This document shows positions 31,203 to 38,530 of a stretch of 39,456 bases of DNA, in pieces (the stretch's first letter is position 1; every line of letters begins with the position of its first letter). The translations under genes and the position numbers were made by a program. The notes under the pieces were generated by a model. That model did no database searches and was not told the origin of the DNA. It saw only the letters and a list, made by a program, of their open reading frames with translations. Source of the DNA: UMGS755 sp045597205 (GTDB taxonomy: Bacteria; Bacillota; Clostridia; UBA1381; UBA9506); NCBI GenBank assembly GCA_045597205.1, contig JAZODT010000028.1:1-39456 (forward strand). Direction: 5' to 3'.

Positions 31203-31481
31203 TTATTTAACGCCTGATGTTTTGTTGCCGGCATGGCCTTTATAGGTTCTGGTCGGGGCGAATTCGCCAAGCTTATGACCAACCATATCCTCAGATACAA
31301 ATACCGGAACATGCTTTCTGCCGTCGTGAACAGCAATTGTATGGCCTACCATTTCAGGGAAAATGGTAGAACTTCTTGACCAAGTCTTAACAACCTTTTT
31401 GTCGCCGGACTCGTTCATAGCAACAATCTTTTTAATCAGGCTTTCTGCAACGAAAGGTCCCTTTTTAACCGATCTGCCCAT
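31203..31481 (-). CDS. rpsS: 30S ribosomal protein S19
   Basis: 92 residues from the ATG at 31481, with AGGAGG 7 bases upstream; a 7-residue extension is rejected. GRSVKKGPFVAESLIKKI and GHKLGEFAPTRTYKGHAG are family blocks. It pairs with S13 in the 30S head. Confidence 0.98.
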   Translation of the reverse strand: MGRSVKKGPFVAESLIKKIVAMNESGDKKVVKTWSRSSTIFPEMVGHTIAVHDGRKHVPVFVSEDMVGHKLGEFAPTRTYKGHAGNKTSGVK

Positions 31482-31551
31482 TCTAATTCCTCCTTTGACC
31501 AAATTGGCTTGCCTGGGCCGCTAGGCGACCCGGCAGCATTGTCCGACACTA

Positions 31552-32385
31552 TTAACGAGTGCCGCGACGCTTAACGATGAACTTATCATTAACATTCTTT
31601 TTCTTTCTGGTCTTAAGACCCAGTGCCGGTTTACCCCAAGGGGTAACAGGTCCGGGACGACCGATGGGTGAACGGCCTTCACCACCACCGTGGGGATGGT
31701 CATTCGGGTTCATAACAGAACCTCTAACGGTAGGACGAATACCCATATGACGTTTTCTACCGGCTTTACCAATAGAAACGTTTTCATGATCCAAGTTACC
31801 AACCTGACCGATGGTTGCCATACAGTTCAGTCTGATATAGCGAACTTCGCCGGACGGCAGTCTAACCTGTGCATATTTATCTTCTTTTGCCATCAGCTGA
31901 GCAGCACCGCCCGCACTGCGGACTAACTGGCCGCCCTTGCCGGGCATCAGTTCAATGTTGTGGATTAAGGTACCAACAGGGATGAACTGAATCTGCATTG
32001 CGTTACCAGGCTTAATATCAGCACCCATAGGATCAGTAACCAAAACAGTGCCATCGGTTACACCCAGGGGAGCTAAGAAGTAGCGCTTTTCGCCATCCTC
32101 ATACTGTACCAGTGCGATGTTAGCGGAGCGGTTCGGATCGTATTCGATACCGATAACAGTAGCTGCGCCAACCTTGTTTCTCTTAAAGTCAATAATTCTG
32201 TACTTTCTCTTATTACCGCCACCTCTGTGCCGTACAGTGATTCTACCATAGCTGTTTCTACCACCATTCTTGGAAAGGGGCACCAGCAAGGAGCGTTCAG
32301 GCTCACTCTTGGTGATTTCCTCAAAAGTAGAAACGGTCATAAATCTTCTGGCAGGAGAGGTAGGATTAAACTTTTTTGTAGGCAT
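31552..32385 (-). CDS. rplB: 50S ribosomal protein L2
   Basis: 277 residues. An OB and SH3-like core with GRITVRHRGGGNKRKYRIID, and the C-terminal NPNDHPHGGGEGRSPIGRPG loop, whose histidine is important for the peptidyl transferase region. Normal length and order. Confidence 0.98.
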   Translation of the reverse strand: MPTKKFNPTSPARRFMTVSTFEEITKSEPERSLLVPLSKNGGRNSYGRITVRHRGGGNKRKYRIIDFKRNKVGAATVIGIEYDPNRSANIALVQYEDGEKRYFLAPLGVTDGTVLVTDPMGADIKPGNAMQIQFIPVGTLIHNIELMPGKGGQLVRSAGGAAQLMAKEDKYAQVRLPSGEVRYIRLNCMATIGQVGNLDHENVSIGKAGRKRHMGIRPTVRGSVMNPNDHPHGGGEGRSPIGRPGPVTPWGKPALGLKTRKKKNVNDKFIVKRRGTR

Positions 32386-32419
32386 CCTTATTTCCTCCTA
32401 TACTAAAATGATGTGGGCA

Positions 32420-32713
32420 TTACGCCATGCCTTCGAAGAATTCGATGGTCTTACTATCAGCAGTGAGCTTAACAATAGCTTTCTTCCAGTTTGCTCTTCT
32501 GCCTTCATAGCGACCCATGCGCTTCATTTTGCCCAGCATGTTCAGCGTGTTAACACTTTCAACTTTAACATCGAAAATCTCTTCAATTGCTTTTTTGATT
32601 TCGATTTTGTTAGCTGATTTTTTCACCTCGAAGGTGTATTTCTTTTCAGCCAGCTGATCCATACTCTGTTCAGAAATGATCGGTCTGATGATAATATCAT
32701 GTGCATATGTCAT
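32420..32713 (-). CDS. rplW: 50S ribosomal protein L23
   Basis: 97 residues: DIIIRPIISEQSMDQLAEKK, KYTFEVKKSANKIEIKKAIE and a basic loop. It is the docking site for trigger factor and SRP at the tunnel exit. Its ATG shares one base with the rplD stop (TAATG). Confidence 0.97.
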   Translation of the reverse strand: MTYAHDIIIRPIISEQSMDQLAEKKYTFEVKKSANKIEIKKAIEEIFDVKVESVNTLNMLGKMKRMGRYEGRRANWKKAIVKLTADSKTIEFFEGMA

Positions 32714-33336
32714 TATGCATACACCTCCCCTAACTTATCAGCAGCACCCTTAGCAATAATAACAGTGCCACAGTTGAGCAGGTCATATACGTTCAGTGTA
32801 CCAATAAAGCTGGTTTTAACACCCTCAATATTTTTAGCACTGCGATATACTGCTTCGTTCTTCTCCGGCAGCACGATTAAAGTTTTGCCGGTTACCTTCA
32901 GATTACCCAGCATGTTTGCAATCTGCTTGGTTTTGATTTCCGGTACTGTAATTTCATCCAGCACCATAATTTCCTGATCCTTAGCTTTTGCTGACAGAAC
33001 AGATTTCAGTGCCAGCGCACGGATCTTTTTATTAACGCTCATTGCGTAGCTTCTCGGCTTCGGCGCAAATACAACGCCACCGCCTGTCCACTGTGGCGCA
33101 CGAATGGAACCCTGTCTTGCACGGCCAGTTCCCTTCTGTCTCCAGGGCTTAGCGCCACCGCCGCGAACTTCAGCACGTGTCAAAGCACTCTGGGTACCTT
33201 GTCTTTGATTAGCAAGATAAGCAACAACTGTAGAATGAACAGCAGCTTCATTGGGTTCAATACCAAATACAGCGTCATTCAGTTCGTAGCTGCCAACTTC
33301 TTTGCCTTCCATATTGTATAATACCACGTTCGGCAT
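32713..33336 (-). CDS. rplD: 50S ribosomal protein L4
   Basis: 207 residues. The tunnel loop (about 40-100) carries GGGAKPWRQKGTGRARQGSI and RAPQWTGGGVVFAPKPRSYA. In enterobacteria L4 is the S10-operon repressor; here it is only noted as a possible ligand for the structured rpsJ leader. One-base overlap with rplW. Confidence 0.98.
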   Translation of the reverse strand: MPNVVLYNMEGKEVGSYELNDAVFGIEPNEAAVHSTVVAYLANQRQGTQSALTRAEVRGGGAKPWRQKGTGRARQGSIRAPQWTGGGVVFAPKPRSYAMSVNKKIRALALKSVLSAKAKDQEIMVLDEITVPEIKTKQIANMLGNLKVTGKTLIVLPEKNEAVYRSAKNIEGVKTSFIGTLNVYDLLNCGTVIIAKGAADKLGEVYA

Positions 33337-33364
33337 GATACTTCCTCCTTTCGATTCAGGTCGC

Positions 33365-33997
33365 TTAGCGAGCCTTTACAGAATTCTTAATTACAACTAA
33401 ACCGCCCTTAGGACCGGGAACAGCACCACGGATGGCTAAGATGTTCTTCTCTGCATCAATCTTTACGATAGACAGATTCTGAACAGTAACCTTTTCAACA
33501 CCCAGGTGACCAGCCAGTCTCTTACCCTTCATAACACGAGAAGGTGTGGAGCAGGCACCCATAGAACCAGGGCCTCTGTGGTAACCGGAACCGTGAGTCA
33601 TAGGACCACGATGGGTTCCCCAACGTTTGATAGTGCCGGCAAAACCTTTACCTTTGCTGATACCGGTTACGTCAACTGTTTCACCTTCAGCAAAAACGTC
33701 TGCCTTAATCTCATCGCCCACGTTCATTTCAGCTGCATTATCCAGCTTGAATTCCTTCAGGTATTTCATGTAGCCGGTACCGGCTTTTTTGAAATGACCC
33801 TGCAAAGGCTTAGTGGTATGTTTTTCTTTTTTCTCCATGAAACCAACCTGAACGGCTTCATATCCGTCGTTCTCAGCGGTTTTCTTCTGGATAACTCTGC
33901 AAGGACCGGCTTCGATGACAGTAACAGGAATTAAAATTCCATCTTCACCAAAAAGCTGTGTCATGCCGAGCTTTTTGCCTAAAATCGCTTTCTTCAC
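33365..33997 (-). CDS. rplC: 50S ribosomal protein L3
   Basis: 210 residues: KKAILGKKLGMTQLFGEDG, VTGISKGKGFAGTIKRWG, HGSGYHRGPGSMGACSTPS. It reaches the peptidyl transferase centre. It is separated from rpsJ by 128 bases that can form two hairpins (GTTCACCC/GGGAGAAC type and GCTGC/GCAGC). Confidence 0.98.
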   Translation of the reverse strand: MKKAILGKKLGMTQLFGEDGILIPVTVIEAGPCRVIQKKTAENDGYEAVQVGFMEKKEKHTTKPLQGHFKKAGTGYMKYLKEFKLDNAAEMNVGDEIKADVFAEGETVDVTGISKGKGFAGTIKRWGTHRGPMTHGSGYHRGPGSMGACSTPSRVMKGKRLAGHLGVEKVTVQNLSIVKIDAEKNILAIRGAVPGPKGGLVVIKNSVKAR

Positions 33998-34125
33998 AAA
34001 AGCACCTCCTAAGAAATAATGGTTATTGGTTCACCCTTTCGGGAGAACATGACCCGCTGCCAAAGCAGCAGTGCCTTTTAACAAACCCTACTCACCCGGC
34101 AAAGGCTTTCCGGTTTGCGAATTGC

Positions 34126-34437
34126 TTAATATTTCATTTCGATGTCCACACCGGCAGGCAGTTCAATTCTCATTAAAGCATCAACTGTCTTGTTGGTGGG
34201 TAGCAGAATGTCAATTAAACGCTTGTGGGTTCTCATTTCAAACTGCTCACGGGAATCTTTGTACTTGTGAACAGCACGCAGAATGGTCACAACCTCTTTC
34301 TTGGTCGGCAGCGGGATAGGTCCTGAAACCTTCGCACCGGTTCTTTTGGCTGTTTCTACGATTTTTTCAGCAGACTGATCTAAAAGAACATGATCGTATG
34401 CCTTTAATCTGATTCTGATTTTCTGACTCTGTGCCAT
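34126..34437 (-). CDS. rpsJ: 30S ribosomal protein S10 (NusE)
   Basis: 103 residues from the ATG at 34437, with GGAGG 8 bases upstream; the long in-frame upstream extension lies in the leader and is rejected. IRIRLKAYDHVLLDQSAEKI and MRTHKRLIDILLPTNKTVDA are typical. A 30S head protein, and a NusB partner in antitermination. First gene of the superoperon; tuf, fusA, rpsG and rpsL are not just upstream. Confidence 0.98.
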   Translation of the reverse strand: MAQSQKIRIRLKAYDHVLLDQSAEKIVETAKRTGAKVSGPIPLPTKKEVVTILRAVHKYKDSREQFEMRTHKRLIDILLPTNKTVDALMRIELPAGVDIEMKY

Positions 34438-34831
34438 TTGTTTTTCCTCCTTTTTAATTTTGCGCTTCCTTATTATATAGGAAGCAAGATTTTGTCTGTG
34501 CATGAAGAAACGGCTCGCCGGAGCTCGCATAAAACCTTGAGCTCCTCTCAAAAAGCTTACACTCGGCCGGGTGTTTCACCCTTTGCCATAAATAAAACCC
34601 AAAAACCTATGTTTCTGGGCTCGTCACGCTTTTTTCGCGGTCATCCTCATTGGAATCCCGAACACAAACGAAATCAAAAAAGGACAAAAAGGCAGATAAA
34701 ACCGCCTTGGTAAGCACTTTTTCACTCCATTTGCGTATGACTAGTCGCCCGGTTTCTTGAATCGGACATTCTCCACGGAAAAACCCGCCCTCTGGCGGCA
34801 ACCTCCCGCTTCATCGTATGTCATGTCACAG
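34438..34831 (-). other. structured 5' leader of the ribosomal superoperon
   Basis: About 390 untranslated bases from the likely start point to rpsJ. In transcript order: a CCGCC/GGCGG hairpin (34785-34798); a terminator-like AAGGC...GCCTT hairpin with trailing U-runs (34689-34708); a 9-pair stem CCCAGAAAC/GTTTTTGGG followed by UUUUAUUU (34590-34619). These are followed by GGAGCTC/GAGCTCC (34520-34545) and GCTTCCT/AGGAAGC just before the ribosome site (34464-34485). This suggests attenuation plus translational control. A 64-codon open frame at 34607-34801 is probably incidental. Confidence 0.6.
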
Positions 34832-34838
34832 CCCTTTA

Positions 34839-34867
34839 ATTATACACTAAACAAACATAAATCGCAA
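34839..34867 (-). promoter_or_regulatory. sigma-A promoter of the S10-spc-alpha superoperon
   Basis: Minus strand: TTGCGA (34862-34867), a 17-base spacer, TATAAT (34839-34844). It begins only 15 bases after the terminator of the upstream transporter gene. Confidence 0.82.
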
Positions 34868-34882
34868 GCTTTTGTACAAAAA

Positions 34883-34918
34883 ACGTCGATAAAATTTTTA
34901 ACGAAATTTTATCGACGT
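34883..34918 (-). terminator. strong terminator after the cation transporter gene
   Basis: Perfect 15-base stem ACGTCGATAAAATTT / AAATTTTATCGACGT with a six-base loop, then TTTTTTG on the minus strand. It insulates the ribosomal promoter from upstream transcription. Confidence 0.9.
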
Positions 34919-34991
34919 ATAAGATTATTTTTGTGCAATTTTACTACACTTGTGGACTTCCTAAGACTAACCACAACTTCTTGTGGTATTT

Positions 34992-36158
34992 TCAAATTTT
35001 ATCATCCACTTGAATCACAACGCTAAATCGGCTGTCTTTTTCTTTTATTTTCTCCTTAATAGCAACAACAGCCCTTTCCCTTTCCAACGGTTTCACAGTA
35101 TAAGGTACTTCTAAATCAAAAATCAGGTTAATATTTTGTTCTCCATCCGTCATACGAAAATCATGGAGTCCAAATACAGGGTTTACTTCATGCACACAAT
35201 TAAGAGCCATCTGTTTCAGAGCCTCTACCCGTTCATTCCCCACGCTAATCGGGTCCATGTGAATGACAATGTGCACGCCCAACTCTTTTTGAATTTCTTT
35301 TTCCGTCGTATCAATGACCTCATGAATTTTTACAATATCTCCATCCACCGGCACCTCAGCATGCACCGATGCCATACGCCGACCCGGGCCATAGTCATGA
35401 ATAATTAAATCATGTACCCCTTCAATACCATCCTGTTGTAACAGCATTGCATAAATTCGTTCCACTAGCACAGGGTCAGGCGGTGTACCCAACAAAATGG
35501 TAATGGTATCACGAGCAATACTGTAACCGGTAAACATAATCAAAGCCGAAATTAAAAGACCCACAATGCCATCAACAGGCAGCGGAAGTACTAATCCCAA
35601 AAACGTGGACAGCACCACACCACCAGTAGCACAAACATCATTCAGGCAATCTTGTGCTGCTGCACGAACCACCATAGACTGAATGGTTTTGCCGATATAA
35701 CGGTTAGTGGTGAACATCCACAGCTTAACCACCATTGAAAACAACAGAATTCCAATCGTTATCCAACTGAAGGTTGCCTGCTCACCCTGCAACACCTTAT
35801 CAAAAGAGCTACGCAAAAGCTCAAATCCTACCATGATAATAATAAAGGAAACAATCAACGAAGCAATATACTCAAACCGGCCGTGACCAAAGGGATGTTC
35901 TTCGTCGGCGTGTTGGCTCGCCGCTATTGTGCCGATTAAAGAAACAACGGAAGAACCCATATCAGACAGATTGTTAAACGCATCTGACAAAACGGCCACA
36001 GAGCCGCTCAAAAAACTGGCTATAAATTTAATCACAAACAAAATAAGGTTACAAACAATCCCTAAGCCTCCAGCCAGCTTTCCATAGGCTGCACGCACAT
36101 CCGGTTCAGTTATCAATTCATAATTTTTTATTGTTTTAGAAATTAACAGCTTAATCAA
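34992..36158 (-). CDS. cation diffusion facilitator, probably a manganese exporter
   Basis: 388 residues. The start is taken as the TTG at 36158 because AAGGAAG lies 6 bases upstream and no ATG is available. Six membrane helices occupy about 30-220, followed by a cytoplasmic domain of about 170 residues. Site A reads N62-x3-D66 (NNLSD) in helix 2 and D170-x3-D174 (DCLND) in helix 5. Zinc CDFs have D-x3-D and H-x3-D there; the Asn/Asp-Asp/Asp set is known from Mn-type CDFs such as MntE. HPFGHGRFEYIA is a family block. Metal choice is inferred from these residues. Confidence 0.88.
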   Translation of the reverse strand: MIKLLISKTIKNYELITEPDVRAAYGKLAGGLGIVCNLILFVIKFIASFLSGSVAVLSDAFNNLSDMGSSVVSLIGTIAASQHADEEHPFGHGRFEYIASLIVSFIIIMVGFELLRSSFDKVLQGEQATFSWITIGILLFSMVVKLWMFTTNRYIGKTIQSMVVRAAAQDCLNDVCATGGVVLSTFLGLVLPLPVDGIVGLLISALIMFTGYSIARDTITILLGTPPDPVLVERIYAMLLQQDGIEGVHDLIIHDYGPGRRMASVHAEVPVDGDIVKIHEVIDTTEKEIQKELGVHIVIHMDPISVGNERVEALKQMALNCVHEVNPVFGLHDFRMTDGEQNINLIFDLEVPYTVKPLERERAVVAIKEKIKEKDSRFSVVIQVDDKI

Positions 36159-36189
36159 AACTATCTTCCTTTGCCATAATGTTTCATTT

Positions 36190-36219
36190 AGAATACTACA
36201 TTTATATTTGGTTTGTCAA
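36190..36219 (-). promoter_or_regulatory. promoter of the cation transporter gene
   Basis: Minus strand: TTGACA (36214-36219), an 18-base spacer, TATTCT (36190-36195), about 25 bases before the TTG start. Confidence 0.6.
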
Positions 36220-36305
36220 TGCTAACTTTCTTGCATATTATATTAGGTAAAAACTCCATCCTTTTTCGAAAATTTAAATTTTTTTAATTTTTTATAAAAA
36301 AAGTA

Positions 36306-36353
36306 TTGACAAATACTTTTTCTGTTGTTATAATTTAATTGTAATCATTACAA
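36306..36353 (+). promoter_or_regulatory. perR promoter with PerR box
   Basis: TTGACA (36306-36311), a 17-base spacer, TATAAT (36329-36334), then the perfect palindrome TTGTAATCATTACAA at 36339-36353 over the start point. It resembles the B. subtilis Per box TTATAATNATTATAA. A direct repeat ATTACAAATAT occurs at 36347-36357 and 36364-36374. Confidence 0.85.
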
Positions 36354-36388
36354 ATATGAAATAATTACAAATATAAGGAGGTGCAATT

Positions 36389-36787
36389 ATGACATCTGCA
36401 GAGATTCTCTCTAATCATGACATTAAGCCCTCGCTGCCAAGAGTTTTAATTTTCGATTACCTCCGGCAACACCGCACACATCCGACAGTAGATGAAATTT
36501 ATTCTTCCCTTGTCGTGAGAGTGCCAACCCTTTCCAAAACCACCGTTTATAACACGGTAAAGTTGCTTTCTTCTGCCGGTATCATTAAAACCATTACCAT
36601 TGAAGAACAGCAAGCACGCTACGATGCCTGCACTGACCTCCACGGTCATTTCCTCTGCACCGATTGCGGCGGCGTTTACGATTTTGACACTTCCCTCCCT
36701 GACAGTCGGTTGCCTCATGGTTTTTCCGTAAGTACGCAAGAGATATATTATACAGGCATCTGTCAGCATTGTAACAAAATTAAATAA
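36389..36787 (+). CDS. perR: peroxide-sensing Fur-family repressor PerR
   Basis: 132 residues with AAGGAGG 7 bases upstream. Winged helix at about 10-75 (VPTLSKTTVYNTVKLLSSAG). The regulatory metal ligands His31, Asp79, His85, His87 and Asp98 match B. subtilis PerR His37, Asp85, His91, His93 and Asp104 with a constant offset of 6. The aspartate at the last position favours PerR over Fur. Structural zinc: Cys90, Cys93, Cys125, Cys128. Iron-loaded PerR represses oxidative-defence genes until peroxide oxidises its histidines. It is autoregulated by the box in its promoter and co-transcribed with rubrerythrin. Confidence 0.92.
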   Translation: MTSAEILSNHDIKPSLPRVLIFDYLRQHRTHPTVDEIYSSLVVRVPTLSKTTVYNTVKLLSSAGIIKTITIEEQQARYDACTDLHGHFLCTDCGGVYDFDTSLPDSRLPHGFSVSTQEIYYTGICQHCNKIK

Positions 36788-36816
36788 AAATCTATATTAA
36801 AAGGAGATTGAAAACT

Positions 36817-37404
36817 ATGAAAAAATTTGTATGTTCTGTTTGCGGTTATGTTCATGAGGGTGATTCTGCCCCTGAAAAATGTCCAGTATGTAAAGTTCCA
36901 GCAGAAAAGTTTAAAGAAATGGAAGAGGGCGCTGCTTTAGCCGCCGAACACGAATATGGTGTTTACGGCAAAACTGTAAAAAATAACCCCGATATTTCTG
37001 AAGAAGATAAAAAATATATCTTCGAACAATTAATGGCAAACTTCAACGGCGAATGTGCCGAAGTGGGCATGTATCTCTGCATGGCTCGCATTGCCCACAG
37101 AGAAGGCTACCCCGAAGTTGGTCTGTATTGGGAAAAAGCCGCTTTTGAAGAAGCTGAACATGCTGCCAAATTCGCTGAACTCTTAGGCGAAGACTTAGAA
37201 CCCAACATGAAAGCCACCACAAAAGACAACTTGAAGTGGAGAGTTGATTGCGAATACGGTGCAACCCAGGGCAAATTCGACCTGGCTTCCTGCGCTAAGA
37301 AAAACGGCCTGGATGCTATCCACGACACTGTTCACGAAATGGCTCGTGACGAAGCTCGTCACGGGAAGGGCTTAGAGGGCTTGCTCAAGAGATATTTTAA
37401 ATAA
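36817..37404 (+). CDS. rubrerythrin with N-terminal rubredoxin domain (reverse rubrerythrin)
   Basis: 195 residues from the ATG at 36817, with AAGGAG 9 bases upstream. The rubredoxin-like domain comes first (Cys6, Cys9, Cys22, Cys25: CSVC and CPVC). The four-helix diiron domain follows, with ligands in NGECAEVGMY, FEEAEHAAKF, HDTVHEMARDEARH. The domain order is the reverse of classical rubrerythrin, as in the O2-induced clostridial enzyme. It reduces hydrogen peroxide and oxygen in the cytosol. It lies 29 bases after perR and before a terminator. Confidence 0.94.
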   Translation: MKKFVCSVCGYVHEGDSAPEKCPVCKVPAEKFKEMEEGAALAAEHEYGVYGKTVKNNPDISEEDKKYIFEQLMANFNGECAEVGMYLCMARIAHREGYPEVGLYWEKAAFEEAEHAAKFAELLGEDLEPNMKATTKDNLKWRVDCEYGATQGKFDLASCAKKNGLDAIHDTVHEMARDEARHGKGLEGLLKRYFK

Positions 37405-37422
37405 AATTAAATTGTTGAAATG

Positions 37423-37452
37423 ACAAGGGTTGAGTTTTTGCTCGACCCTTGT
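37423..37452 (+). terminator. terminator of the perR-rubrerythrin operon
   Basis: Stem ACAAGGGTTGAG / CTCGACCCTTGT (one G-U pair in RNA, T37431 with G37444) with a TTTTTG loop, then TATATTCCTTTTT. Confidence 0.85.
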
Positions 37453-37483
37453 TATATTCCTTTTTCAAAACAACAGTCAAATT

Positions 37484-37507
37484 TTAAAAAATTAAAAAAT
37501 TAAAAAA
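37484..37507. repeat. three tandem TTAAAAAA units upstream of the ferritin promoter
   Basis: Three exact 8-base units end 14 bases before the -35. A phased A-tract region like this could act as an UP element binding the alpha C-terminal domains. Confidence 0.6.
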
Positions 37508-37521
37508 TTAACAAAAAACTA

Positions 37522-37586
37522 TTGACAAACCAAAAATTTGCTGTTATAATTTTATTGTAATCATTACAAAATTGTAATAGTTACAA
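37522..37586 (+). promoter_or_regulatory. promoter of the ferritin operon with two PerR boxes
   Basis: TTGACA (37522-37527), a 17-base spacer, TATAAT (37545-37550), then TTGTAATCATTACAA at 37555-37569. A second box TTGTAATAGTTACAA lies at 37572-37586. The layout is nearly identical to the perR promoter, and the first box is the same 15 bases. Confidence 0.85.
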
Positions 37587-37609
37587 AATATGAATAGCAG
37601 GTGATTAAA

Positions 37610-37813
37610 ATGATTGAAAATTATATGGTTTGTAATTGTAAACAAGTAAGCTATAACGACATTGCCGATGCTTTGCATCAAAACACGAACTTTGATAATG
37701 TGCTTTCTGCCTTTGAAAGCGTACAAAAGGTAACCCACTGCTCTACGGGTTGTGGTGGTTGTCACCAAAAGGTATTAGACATTATTTCAAATATCATGAG
37801 TGGCAACGTATAA
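37610..37813 (+). CDS. small [2Fe-2S] BFD-like protein
   Basis: 67 residues from the ATG at 37610, with AGGTG 6 bases upstream. It has a Cys8-x-Cys10 pair near the start and Cys48-x2-Cys51 (GCGGCHQKV) near the end, the BFD [2Fe-2S] pattern, plus an extra Cys44. Bacterioferritin-associated ferredoxins pass electrons to ferritin to release iron. Here the gene lies 19 bases ahead of a ferritin gene under PerR-box control, which supports that role for a non-haem ferritin; this is inference. It is too diverged to call bfd outright. Confidence 0.78.
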   Translation: MIENYMVCNCKQVSYNDIADALHQNTNFDNVLSAFESVQKVTHCSTGCGGCHQKVLDIISNIMSGNV

Positions 37814-37832
37814 TCATAAAGGAGGAAAAACA

Positions 37833-38345
37833 ATGTTAAACCAAAAAGTGGCACAGTTATTAAATGAACAAATTACCAAAGAATTATATTCTGCTTATTT
37901 ATATCTAGACTTTTCCGTTTATTACGAAACAGAAGGCTTAGATGGATTTTCCAACTGGTATATGGTGCAAGCGCAGGAAGAACGTGACCACGCTATGTTA
38001 TTTCTTAAATACTTACAGCAAAATGGCGAAAAAGTTTCATTAGGCGCTGTTGATAAGCCGGATAAAGAGCTTTCCTCTCTAATGGCACCCTTAAAAGCCG
38101 GTTTAGAGCACGAGCAGTATGTTACAAGCCTGATTAATGATATTTATGCCGCCGCCTACGAGGCGAAAGATTTTAGAACCATGCAATTCTTAGACTGGTT
38201 TGTGAAAGAACAGTTGGAAGAAGAAAAGAACGCTGAAGATATGATTAAAAAGATGGAACTGTTCGGCAACGATTCAAAATGTCTTTATTCTCTGGATAGC
38301 GAATATGCTGCTAGAATGTATGCGGCACCATCTTTAGTGTTATAA
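37833..38345 (+). CDS. non-haem ferritin
   Basis: 170 residues from the ATG at 37833, with AAAGGAGG 7 bases upstream. Four-helix ferritin fold; ferroxidase ligands fit Glu17, Glu50, His53 (EERDH), Glu94 and Gln127/Glu130 (KEQLEEEK). It stores iron and removes Fe2+ that would feed Fenton chemistry. Second gene of the PerR-box operon, with a short spacing to the rubredoxin gene. Confidence 0.95.
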   Translation: MLNQKVAQLLNEQITKELYSAYLYLDFSVYYETEGLDGFSNWYMVQAQEERDHAMLFLKYLQQNGEKVSLGAVDKPDKELSSLMAPLKAGLEHEQYVTSLINDIYAAAYEAKDFRTMQFLDWFVKEQLEEEKNAEDMIKKMELFGNDSKCLYSLDSEYAARMYAAPSLVL

Positions 38346-38368
38346 TAATATAAAAGGAGGTTTTTACC

Positions 38369-38524
38369 ATGAGCAAATATGTATGTCCCTGCGGTTATGT
38401 TTACGATCCGGAAGTTGGCGACCCGGATAACGGTGTTGCAGCCGGAACGGCTTGGGAAAACGTACCCGAAGATTGGGTGTGCCCCGTTTGCGGTTTGGGA
38501 AAAGATGCATTTGAAGAAGAATAA
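38369..38524 (+). CDS. rubredoxin with unusual Cys-x-Cys first ligand pair
   Basis: 51 residues, with AAGGAGG 9 bases upstream. The body is classical rubredoxin (YVYDPEVGDPDNGV, WENVPEDWVCPVCGLGKDAF). The second iron ligand pair is Cys38-x2-Cys41. The first pair is Cys6-Pro-Cys8-Gly instead of the usual Cys-x2-Cys-Gly, one residue short. The rubredoxin probably feeds electrons to rubrerythrin in peroxide reduction. The shortened loop may alter redox potential or iron binding. Confidence 0.93.
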   Translation: MSKYVCPCGYVYDPEVGDPDNGVAAGTAWENVPEDWVCPVCGLGKDAFEEE

Positions 38525-38530
38525 TAGTTA

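Noticed and set aside
14083..34437. Many 60-190 codon rightward open frames opposite the ior and ribosomal genes
   Set aside because: They are antisense shadows of strongly conserved genes and show no ribosome sites or recognisable families.
34438..34551. N-terminal extension of S10 from an ATG at 34551
   Set aside because: The extension lies in the structured leader, lacks a ribosome site and does not resemble S10; the ATG at 34437 follows GGAGG and matches the family start.
34438..34831. SRP RNA, T-box or known riboswitch in the rpsJ leader
   Set aside because: No T-box GGTGGNACCGCG element, SRP Alu/S-domain motif or known aptamer core was recognised; only hairpins and attenuator-like stems.
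34971..34986. CCACAA-CTTC-TTGTGG hairpin after the transporter gene as its terminator
   Set aside because: The stem is short and lacks a U-tract; the 15-pair stem at 34883-34918 with TTTTTT is the terminator.
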